From an uncultured Synechococcus sp. (lineage in GTDB: Bacteria > Cyanobacteriota > Cyanobacteriia > PCC-6307 > Cyanobiaceae), in contig CALJTZ010000507.1 in NCBI GenBank assembly GCA_937975655.1, positions 1 to 7,052 of the forward strand: a stretch of DNA of 7,052 nt, given 5' to 3'. This document shows positions 1 through 5,106 of this stretch, piece after piece. The notes below the pieces were generated by a model, which saw only the letters and a list, made by a program, of their open reading frames with translations, had not been told where the DNA came from and ran no database searches. Each line of letters starts with the position of its first letter. The stretch's first letter is position 1. The position numbers were made by a program, and so were the translations under genes.

Positions 1-151
1 CACCGTGCACCTGCGCCGCCGCAGCACCGGCATGGACGACATGGAGTTGCTGCATCTGGCCAAGGAACGGCTGGAGCACATCGGGATTGCCCACAGCACC
101 ATTCAGCTGGAGCCTGCAGGCCCCGAGCCGTCAGGTACGCCTCATCCCTGA
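1..151 (+). CDS. C-terminal end of a probable cation diffusion facilitator (CDF) metal transporter, 5' part outside the window
   Basis: An open frame enters from the left edge (first whole codon at 2-4) and ends at TGA 149-151, giving 49 residues. The visible tail contains MDDMELLHLAKERLEHIG followed by IAHSTIQLEP and a short Pro/Gly-rich end. In CDF transporters (CzcD/ZitB-like) the cytoplasmic C-terminal domain typically ends with an amphipathic helix, then a strand of the form fgI-xH-xTIQxE. The match to that pattern is good but rests on about 35 residues. If correct, the full protein would export Zn2+ or a related divalent cation across the inner membrane. The transmembrane part and the metal-site residues lie outside the window and cannot be checked. 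The stop codon lies inside the 3' end of the convergent dihydroorotase gene (10-bp overlap). It could also be the tail of an unrelated protein with a ferredoxin-like C-terminal fold. Confidence 0.55.
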   Translation, partial: TVHLRRRSTGMDDMELLHLAKERLEHIGIAHSTIQLEPAGPEPSGTPHP

Positions 152-1245
152 TCGCCCTTGAGCCGCCAGGGCAGCAGCTCACCGGCATGGAACGGCACCA
201 GCTCCGTGGCTGTGTCGGTGCCGTTGGCGAGGCTCAGGCGCAGGGGGATGCCAGGGGCATCGCCATCGGGGGCTTGCCGCTCCAGGGTGATTTGGCCCTC
301 GTTGAGGGGCAGGCCGTAGAACCGGGGGCCAAAGCTGCTGGCAAAGTCCTCCAACCGGTGGAGGGCGTTCTCTTCGTGGAACACCGTGGCGTAGCTCTCG
401 ATCGCGTACGCAGCGTTGTAGATCCCAGCGCAGCCGCAGGCGGCCTCCTTGGCGTGGCGCGGATGGGGGGCCGAATCGGTGCCCAGGAAGAACTTGGCAT
501 TGCCGCTGGTGGCCGCTGCCCGCAGGGCCAGCCGGTGCCGTTCCCGCTTGGCTACCGGCAGGCAATAGAAATCAGGCCGCAGGCCCCCTTGAAACATGGC
601 ATTGCGGTTGATGTGCAGGTGGTGGGGGGTGATGGTGGCCGCCAGGTTGGCCGGTGCGCTGACCACAAACTCCACGGCATCGGCTGTCGTGATGTGTTCC
701 AGCACCACCTTCAACCCCGGGTGGCGTTGCAGCAAGGGCTGCAGGTGCCGCTCAATGAACACCGCTTCCCGGTCAAAGATGTCCACATCTGCGCTGGTAA
801 CTTCGCCATGAAGCAACAGCGGCATGCCGATGCGTTCCATCGTCTCCAATACAGGGCCGATGGTGTTGAGATCCCGCACGCCTGCGTCGGAGTTGGTGGT
901 GGCTCCCGCGGGATAGAGCTTGGCGGCGGTGAACACCCCCGAGCGGAAACCCTGCTCCAGATCGGCTGGATCGATGGTCTCGGTGAGGTAGGCCGTCATC
1001 AGCGGGGTGAAGCCCTCTACCGCGGCATCACCGGCGCTGGCCCGTAGGGCCGCAAGGATCCGGCTTCGGTAGGCCTCGGCGGCGGCCGCGGTGGTAACGG
1101 GCGGTTGCAGGTTGGGCATCACGATCGCCCGGGCAAATTGCCGGGCGGTGTGGTGCACCACGGCCTGCAACAGCGCACCATCGCGCAGGTGCACATGCCA
1201 GTCGTCTGGACGGCGGATGGTGAGGCTCTGGGGAGCGGTGTCCAT
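142..1245 (-). CDS. pyrC: Dihydroorotase, class II (E. coli PyrC type)
   Basis: This cytoplasmic zinc enzyme reversibly cyclises N-carbamoyl-L-aspartate to L-dihydroorotate, the third step of de novo pyrimidine synthesis. The protein has 367 residues, against about 348 in E. coli PyrC. The catalytic set is complete. H17 and H19 lie in DWHVHLRDG, with R21 as the expected substrate contact. K109 in AAKLYPAGATTNSDAGV is the lysine that is carboxylated to bridge the two metals. H146 is in LLHGEV, H184 in LEHITT, and D257 in LGTDSAPH is the catalytic aspartate. From memory these align with E. coli H16, H18, K102, H139, H177 and D250, with a constant offset of +7 after a short early insertion. The ATG at 1243-1245 places the HVH motif at the usual distance from the N-terminus. 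No clear Shine-Dalgarno sequence precedes it. The start lies 5 bp after the stop of the upstream UPF0114 gene on the same strand, so the two are probably co-transcribed. The 3' end overlaps the convergent CDF-like gene by 10 bp. Confidence 0.97.
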   Translation of the reverse strand: MDTAPQSLTIRRPDDWHVHLRDGALLQAVVHHTARQFARAIVMPNLQPPVTTAAAAEAYRSRILAALRASAGDAAVEGFTPLMTAYLTETIDPADLEQGFRSGVFTAAKLYPAGATTNSDAGVRDLNTIGPVLETMERIGMPLLLHGEVTSADVDIFDREAVFIERHLQPLLQRHPGLKVVLEHITTADAVEFVVSAPANLAATITPHHLHINRNAMFQGGLRPDFYCLPVAKRERHRLALRAAATSGNAKFFLGTDSAPHPRHAKEAACGCAGIYNAAYAIESYATVFHEENALHRLEDFASSFGPRFYGLPLNEGQITLERQAPDGDAPGIPLRLSLANGTDTATELVPFHAGELLPWRLKGDQG

Positions 1246-1250
1246 GGCGA

Positions 1251-1784
1251 TCAGTGCGACGGCTTCTTGCCGCCGGTCACGAGGAAGGCACTCAGGGCCA
1301 GCAGCAGCACACTGGCACTGAAGATCAGCAGGTTGGTGGGGCTGTCAATGGGCAGCACGAGCATCGCTTTGAAGGCCGACACGATCAGGGCCACCACGAT
1401 CACCTTCACCAGCTTTTCCTTGAGGGCATCCAGGCTGCGGATGTCGAGCAAGCCATTGCCGCCGCTGTCTCCGGGTTTGCGTGCCGCCTCGATATCCGAG
1501 ATCAACAGCTCGTAAACGCCGTATCCGAAGATCAGTAGGGCAATACCGATCAGGTAGAGATCCACACCTCCCACGAGGATGCCGAGAAGCTTCGCGATGC
1601 TCTTGGTGTCGTCCGGAGCGGAATCCGCCAGCAACAGCAAGGCGTGCACGATCTCCCGGGTGCCGCAGATGAAGGAGGCCGCCGTACTCACCAGACTCAT
1701 CACTACCGGCACGATGGCGATCAGCCGGAACCTCCACAGCCAGCGCTCGAAGCGGCGTTCCAGGGCGGATGAAATGCGACTCAT
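1251..1784 (-). CDS. UPF0114 (YqhA-like) family integral membrane protein
   Basis: This is a 177-residue protein with about four membrane segments: roughly residues 21-40, 70-95, 125-144 and 151-170. The N-terminus is basic and amphipathic (SALERRFERWLWRFR), as is usual in the UPF0114/YqhA family, whose members are about 160-180 residues long. Other family-like stretches are the VGGVDLYLIGIALLIFGYGVYEL segment (residues 71-93), an acidic ISDIEA loop after it, and the SLDALKEKLVKVIVV segment. The function of the family is not established, although relatives are predicted inner-membrane proteins. The frame stays open upstream to an ATG at 1976, but those 64 extra residues are Pro/Gly-rich and non-membrane and run across the divergent UPF0235 gene. 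I therefore take the ATG at 1782-1784, which gives the family length. It is the first gene of a two-gene minus-strand unit, and pyrC starts 5 bp after its stop codon. Confidence 0.85.
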   Translation of the reverse strand: MSRISSALERRFERWLWRFRLIAIVPVVMSLVSTAASFICGTREIVHALLLLADSAPDDTKSIAKLLGILVGGVDLYLIGIALLIFGYGVYELLISDIEAARKPGDSGGNGLLDIRSLDALKEKLVKVIVVALIVSAFKAMLVLPIDSPTNLLIFSASVLLLALSAFLVTGGKKPSH

Positions 1785-1856
1785 GCTGTATGGAGTGCCT
1801 GGCTTGACCCTAGGGGGCGGTGCCGTCTGGGCTGAAAGCTCCAGGGGCTGAGACCG
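1785..1856. promoter_or_regulatory. Divergent intergenic gap, presumed back-to-back promoters
   Basis: These 72 bp separate the start codons of the leftward UPF0114-pyrC pair and the rightward UPF0235 gene, so both promoters should lie here or just inside the adjacent genes. I see a TTGACC hexamer at 1804-1809 on the plus strand, but no convincing -10 hexamer at the standard spacing. On the minus strand there is a weak CATACA just before the start codon. An AGGGG run at 1843-1847, 9 nt before the ATG at 1857, could act as a weak ribosome-binding site for the rightward gene. A small palindrome, CCCTAGGG, lies within the gap. The regulatory role is inferred from gene orientation only. Confidence 0.35.
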
Positions 1857-2132
1857 ATGGCCAGCCAGTCGGATGGGGCCATCGCCGTGCGGGTGCAGCC
1901 CCGCTCCAGCCGGGATCAGGTGCTGGGGGAACGCGAAGGAGTTATCGCCATCAAACTCAAGGCACCGCCCGTACATGGTGAGGCCAATGCGGCCCTGATC
2001 CGGCTGGTGGCGAAGCGGCTGGGGGTGCCGCCCCGGGATGTGCAGCTGGTGCGCGGAGCTACGTCACGCACCAAGTGGATCAGAGCGGAGGGTTGCACCG
2101 CTGAAGCCCTACGCGCGGCCCTGCTGGCTTGA
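1857..2132 (+). CDS. UPF0235 / DUF167 (YggU-like) small protein
   Basis: This 91-residue soluble protein shows the family's conserved order. A first strand runs AIAVRVQPRSSRDQV (residues 8-22), then IAIKLKAPPVHGEANAAL (30-47). A helix ends in KRLGV, and the GATSRTKWI motif covers residues 67-75. The length is typical for YggU/DUF167 proteins, which are small alpha/beta proteins of unknown biochemical role found across bacteria, archaea and eukaryotes. The start at ATG 1857 leaves a short seven-residue lead before the first strand, as expected, and a weak AGGGG lies 9 nt upstream. The gene is divergent from the UPF0114-pyrC unit. It is followed after 16 bp by a membrane-protein gene on the same strand, so the two may share a transcript. 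Family assignment is firm, and no function is claimed. Confidence 0.92.
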   Translation: MASQSDGAIAVRVQPRSSRDQVLGEREGVIAIKLKAPPVHGEANAALIRLVAKRLGVPPRDVQLVRGATSRTKWIRAEGCTAEALRAALLA

Positions 2133-2148
2133 TTGCCAGAATCCCGGA

Positions 2149-2847
2149 ATGCTCCCTTTTCACTGGCTCACCCAAACCATTGCCCTGGGTTTGGGGATCG
2201 CCTTCAGCCCCATCAACATTGCCCTGGTGGCCTTGCTACTGCTGGGCCGCCAGCCCCTGCTGCGCTGCGCCACCTACCTCGGGGGCTGGATGCTCGCCAA
2301 TGGCGGCGCCCTGTGTGCGGTGGTGCTGGTGGGGGGGCGCTTCAGTTGGGCGATGCACCTGGGCACCCGCGGCCAGGTGCTGATGGATTTGATTGGCGCC
2401 GGTGCCTTGATCGGTCTGGGGCTGTTCCAGCTCACCCCGGCGGTGACCCTGGGAGAGGAGGGCTGGGCGATGCAGCTGATGGGCCAGTTGCCCGAGCTGG
2501 ACTGGCTGCCCCTGATGGGCCTAGGGGCCGGCTGTGCCCTGGTGAGCCCCGAGAACCTGGTGTTCTACGTGAAGGAGGGCGGCATGTTGCTCGCCAATCA
2601 CACCGGCCTGCGGGGCGATCTGGAGGTGGGCCTGGTGTTTGTGGCCGTCACCACATCGTTGCTGCTGTTGCCTCCGCTGTTGTGGCTGTTGAGTGGCGGC
2701 CGCCTGCGCGAACCGCTCACCCGCCTCAATGATTGGTTGGTGCACCGAGCCGAATGGCTGGTGGGGGTGTTTGCCCTGGTGCTGGGGCTCTACCTCGGCT
2801 GGCAGGGCATCGAAGGCCTGCAGCAGCTCACGGCGGTGGTCAGCTGA
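2149..2847 (+). CDS. GAP / SfLAP family (LysE-like) six-helix membrane protein
   Basis: This 232-residue protein has about six hydrophobic segments: residues 7-32, 41-63, 78-99, 119-139, 158-182 and 203-222. The first and fourth carry matching S-P-x-N motifs, FSPINIAL at 19-26 and VSPENLVFY at 132-140. This marks a two-fold internal repeat like that of the LysE/RhtB/CadD superfamily. The pattern best fits the GAP/Sap family (Pfam SfLAP, sulfolipid-1-addressing protein), named after mycobacterial proteins that move glycolipids to the cell surface. Its role and substrate here are unknown, and export of a small molecule or lipid is an inference from fold. The frame is open upstream to ATG 2038, but that extension lies inside the UPF0235 gene and lacks family character. 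ATG 2149, directly before the first helix, is preferred. No clear ribosome-binding site is visible, and the gene follows the UPF0235 stop after 16 bp. Confidence 0.7.
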   Translation: MLPFHWLTQTIALGLGIAFSPINIALVALLLLGRQPLLRCATYLGGWMLANGGALCAVVLVGGRFSWAMHLGTRGQVLMDLIGAGALIGLGLFQLTPAVTLGEEGWAMQLMGQLPELDWLPLMGLGAGCALVSPENLVFYVKEGGMLLANHTGLRGDLEVGLVFVAVTTSLLLLPPLLWLLSGGRLREPLTRLNDWLVHRAEWLVGVFALVLGLYLGWQGIEGLQQLTAVVS

Positions 2848-2863
2848 GGGAGGTGATCACCAC

Positions 2864-2888
2864 GGCCATCCATGGTTGTGGATGGGCC
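2864..2888 (+). terminator. Candidate terminator hairpin after the GAP/SfLAP-like gene
   Basis: The arms GGCCATCCA (2864-2872) and TGGATGGGCC (2879-2888) pair over nine base pairs with one bulged G and a six-base loop, TGGTTG. The hairpin starts 17 bases after the stop at 2847, a usual place for a 3'-end structure. No T-run follows, so it lacks the classic intrinsic-terminator tail. It may instead protect the 3' end, or be chance in GC-rich DNA. Confidence 0.35.
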
Positions 2889-2892
2889 TGCA

Positions 2893-2920
2893 GGAATGGT
2901 GCACCGCGGTGCACCATTCC
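2893..2920. repeat. Perfect 28-bp palindrome made of two GGTGCACC octamers
   Basis: The sequence equals its own reverse complement over all 28 bases. It is built as GGAAT, GGTGCACC (2898-2905), GC, GGTGCACC (2908-2915), ATTCC. Each octamer is itself palindromic. Symmetry stops at the next pair (A at 2892 and A at 2921). In DNA it could be a double operator for a dimeric or tetrameric regulator, with octamer centres 10 bp apart, which is about one helical turn. In RNA it could form a 14-bp stem only with a loop opened at its centre. It lies 120 bp before the natF-type start codon. The symmetry is directly visible, but the function is inference. Confidence 0.9.
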
Positions 2921-2946
2921 AGGACAGTGCCAACACCCCATGCACA

Positions 2947-2964
2947 GGCCCCTCCTTCGGGGCC
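2947..2964 (+). other. GC-rich hairpin upstream of the transporter operon, with a competing pairing
   Basis: GGCCCC (2947-2952) and GGGGCC (2959-2964) form a six-base-pair stem with loop TCCTTC. An alternative stem pairs CCTCC (2951-2955) with GGAGG (2968-2972). The two cannot form together because bases 2951-2952 are shared. There is no T-run after it. It could belong to a 5' leader of the natF-type transcript or end the upstream transcript. At this GC content a short stem can also arise by chance. Confidence 0.3.
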
Positions 2965-3040
2965 ACCGGAGGCTCTGCATCCGATGACGCACTACCCCCG
3001 GGGATCTGCTGGCAAACTGCGCCGAACGTCCTAGGGCCCA

Positions 3041-4105
3041 ATGCTTCTGCTGCGCAGACTTGCCGCATCACTTCCCCTGATCGCCTCCATGGCCCTGGTG
3101 GGTTGTGCCAGCGATGGCGGTAGCGGGATTCAGAGCCAGAAGCTCGCCACCATCAAGGCCCGCGGCAAGCTGATCTGCGGCGTAGATGGCAAGTTGCCGG
3201 GCTTTAGTTTCGTGGGGTCCGACGGCCAGTACACCGGCCTCGATGCAGACGTGTGCAGGGCCACGGCCGCCGCGCTGTTCGGTGATCCCAGCAAGGTGGA
3301 CTACCGCGACCTCAATTCCAGCGAGCGTTTTGCTGCCCTGGCCAGCGGCGAGGTGGATCTGCTCTCCAGGAACACCACGGAAACCCTCAGCCGCGATGCC
3401 GCCGGCGGCAACGGCCTCAGCTTTGCCCCCACCACTTTCTATGACGGCCAGGGCGTCATGACGCCGAATGCCAGTGGCGTGAAGGCCCTCAAGGATCTGG
3501 CCGGCAAGCCCATCTGCGTGGAGAGCGGCACCACCACCGAGCTCAACCTCGCCGATCGCATGCGCGAGCTCAAGGCTGCCTACACCCCCCTCAAGTTCCA
3601 GACCGGCGACCAGACCTACGCCGCCTATCTGCAAGGGCGTTGCGTTGCCGTGACCAGCGACCGCTCCCAGTTGGCGGCCAAGCGCACCAGCTTCCCGGAT
3701 CCGGCTGGCCACACCCTGCTGCCGGAGGTGCTCAGCAAGGAGCCCCTCACCCCAGCCACCACCAACGCTGATCCCGCCTGGGCCGATGCCGTGCGCTGGA
3801 CCATCTATGCCCTGATGCAGGCGGAGGAACTGGGCATCACCCAGGCCAACATCGACGCCAAGCTGGCTGAGGCCAAGGCCAACCCCAACCAGGCCGACCT
3901 GCGCCGTTTCCTGGGGGTGGAGGGGGAGTTCGGCAAGCAGCTGGGCCTGCCCCCCGACTTTGTGGTGAAGGCGGTGAAGGCCACCGGCAACTACGGCGAG
4001 ATCTTTGAGCGCAATGTGGGCATGGGCTCCAAGCTCAAGCTGGAGCGCGGTTCCAACCGCCAGTGGAAGGAGGGCGGTCTGATCTATTCGCCGCCGTTCC
4101 GCTGA
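3041..4105 (+). CDS. natF: Polar amino-acid ABC transporter substrate-binding lipoprotein (NatF/AapJ type)
   Basis: This is the periplasmic receptor of the importer encoded by this operon. It has 354 residues. The N-terminus MLLLRRLAASLPLIASMALVGC is a lipoprotein signal with lipobox LVG-C22, so the mature protein should be anchored to a membrane by lipidated Cys22. The type 2 periplasmic-binding fold follows, with family motifs in order: RGKLICGV (about 41-48), LLSRNTTETLSRD (107-119), TFYDGQGVM, CVESGTTTELNLAD, TSDRSQLAAKR, LPEVLSKEPLTP, then AEELGIT, GNYGEIFERNVG and GGLIYSPPFR at the C-terminus. These place it with NatF (Anabaena N-II system for acidic and neutral polar amino acids), GtrA (Synechocystis glutamate) and rhizobial AapJ. 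The exact substrate cannot be read from the sequence. Two stretches depart from the AapJ pattern as I recall it: E114 in the RNTT-x-T motif, where Trp is common, and TPATTNAD at 237-244, where GP-x-VR-x-GD is common. The stop overlaps the next start codon by one base (TGATG). Confidence 0.93.
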   Translation: MLLLRRLAASLPLIASMALVGCASDGGSGIQSQKLATIKARGKLICGVDGKLPGFSFVGSDGQYTGLDADVCRATAAALFGDPSKVDYRDLNSSERFAALASGEVDLLSRNTTETLSRDAAGGNGLSFAPTTFYDGQGVMTPNASGVKALKDLAGKPICVESGTTTELNLADRMRELKAAYTPLKFQTGDQTYAAYLQGRCVAVTSDRSQLAAKRTSFPDPAGHTLLPEVLSKEPLTPATTNADPAWADAVRWTIYALMQAEELGITQANIDAKLAEAKANPNQADLRRFLGVEGEFGKQLGLPPDFVVKAVKATGNYGEIFERNVGMGSKLKLERGSNRQWKEGGLIYSPPFR

Positions 4106-5106
4106 TGCCCCCGTCGTCGGTTTCAACCGTGACCCCCTGGTGGCGCAACCGCCGCCTGATCCCCTGGATCGTGCAGGCGGCTGTTGGCCTGGTGGTGCTG
4201 GTGGTGGTGGCCTTCCTGGTGGGCAACCTGGTGCGCAACCTCACCGCCGCCGGGCTGCTGCTCAGCTGGAGCTGGCTTGGCAATCCAGCCGGTTTCGATG
4301 TGTCCGAAACCCTGCTGCCCTTTGACGCCAGCCTTCCCTACTGGCGGGCCCTGCTGGCGGGCCTGGTGAACACCCTGCGGGTGGTTCTGCTGGGGCTGGT
4401 TGGGGCCACGCTGCTCGGCACGGCCGTGGGCATCGCCTCCTTCAGCTCCAACGGTTTGCTCAAGCGGCTGGCCCGGATTTATGTGGAGCTGATCCGCAAC
4501 ATCCCCCTGCTGCTGCAGTTGGTGTTCTGGTATTTCGTGGTGTTTCTGGCCCTGCCCAATGGCACCAGTGCCATTCAGCTGCCGGGGCTGGTGTTGGCCA
4601 AATCGGGCCTGTACCTGGCCTGGTTCAGTGATCTCTGGCACTTGCAGTGGCAGGGGCCCCATCTCGATGGCGGGGTGTGGCATGCGCCCCTGCGGCTCAC
4701 GGTGGAGTTCGGTGCCCTGCTCACGGGCCTCGTGGTGTACACCGCCGCCTTCATCGCTGAGGTGGTGCGGGGCGGTGTGGCCTCGGTGCCGAAGGGCCAG
4801 TGGGAAGCCGCCAACTCCCTGGGCTTCAACCCGCTGCAGACCCTGCAGCGCATCGTGCTCCCCCAGGCCCTGCGGGTGATTGTTCCGGGCCTCAATAGCC
4901 AGTACATCTCCCTGGCCAAGAACTCCTCCCTGGCCGTGGCCTGCGGCTACGCCGATCTCTACTCCGTGGCGGAAACCACCCTCAACCAAACCGGCCGGGC
5001 CGTGGAGGTGGTGCTGGTGCTGCTGGGCTCCTACTTGGTGATCGATCTGGTGATCTCGGCCCTGATGAATGGTTTGAACCACCTGGTGCAACTGAAGGAA
5101 CGCTGA
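4105..5106 (+). CDS. natG: Polar amino-acid ABC transporter permease (NatG/AapQ type)
   Basis: This inner-membrane subunit forms the translocation path with the downstream permease. It has 333 residues. After a short cytoplasmic lead, a first membrane helix spans about 22-44. The family's characteristic periplasmic stretch follows, with GFDVSETLLPFD (63-74). The permease core includes LVNTLRV, YVELIRNIPLLLQLVFWY (126-143) and the cytoplasmic EAA loop EAANSLGFNPLQTLQRIVLPQA starting at E234, which docks on the ATPase. The C-terminal motif SQYISLAKNSSLAVACGYADL is typical of this subunit. The ATG at 4105 overlaps the substrate-binding protein's stop (TGATG). The frame stays open 14 codons further upstream to ATG 4063, inside natF, but the overlap start fits operon style and protein length. 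An AGGAGGG sits about 30 bases upstream, too far to act as its ribosome-binding site, so re-initiation after natF is the likely mode. Confidence 0.93.
   Translation: MPPSSVSTVTPWWRNRRLIPWIVQAAVGLVVLVVVAFLVGNLVRNLTAAGLLLSWSWLGNPAGFDVSETLLPFDASLPYWRALLAGLVNTLRVVLLGLVGATLLGTAVGIASFSSNGLLKRLARIYVELIRNIPLLLQLVFWYFVVFLALPNGTSAIQLPGLVLAKSGLYLAWFSDLWHLQWQGPHLDGGVWHAPLRLTVEFGALLTGLVVYTAAFIAEVVRGGVASVPKGQWEAANSLGFNPLQTLQRIVLPQALRVIVPGLNSQYISLAKNSSLAVACGYADLYSVAETTLNQTGRAVEVVLVLLGSYLVIDLVISALMNGLNHLVQLKER
5095..5099 (+). promoter_or_regulatory. Shine-Dalgarno sequence for the second permease gene
   Basis: AAGGA lies 6 bases before ATG 5106, inside the last codons of the preceding permease gene. It is the best-spaced ribosome-binding site I see in the operon. 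The other three genes have none at a useful distance, so this supports the ATG at 5106 and suggests independent initiation in addition to coupling. Confidence 0.6.

Larger units (their letters stand above)
2848..3040. promoter_or_regulatory. Longest intergenic region, presumed 3' end of the upstream unit and promoter of the amino-acid transporter operon
   Basis: This 193-bp gap lies between two rightward genes and is rich in inverted repeats. It holds GGTGATCACC at 2852-2861, a hairpin at 2864-2888, a perfect 28-bp palindrome at 2893-2920 and a hairpin at 2947-2964. It should hold the promoter of the natF-type operon, but I see no convincing -10/-35 pair. I also see no NtcA-type GTA-N8-TAC site and no good Shine-Dalgarno sequence before ATG 3041. 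No conserved small ORF is evident. The role is inferred from position. Confidence 0.5.

Noticed and set aside
187..1047. 286-codon open frame on the plus strand across pyrC
   Set aside because: It lies antisense to a dihydroorotase with every catalytic residue. Its translation is Gly/Gln/His-rich with no domain, as expected of a shadow frame in GC-rich DNA.
1785..1976. 64-residue N-terminal extension of the UPF0114 gene
   Set aside because: It would run antisense through the UPF0235 gene, has no membrane or family character, and would make the protein much longer than its family.
2038..2148. 37-residue N-terminal extension of the GAP/SfLAP-like gene
   Set aside because: It lies in another frame of the well-supported UPF0235 gene, and ATG 2149 gives a normal start just before the first membrane helix.
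3068..4126. 352-codon open frame on the minus strand across the substrate-binding protein gene
   Set aside because: It has low-complexity Gly/Ala/His-rich composition and no recognisable motif. The plus strand has a full binding protein with lipobox and family motifs.
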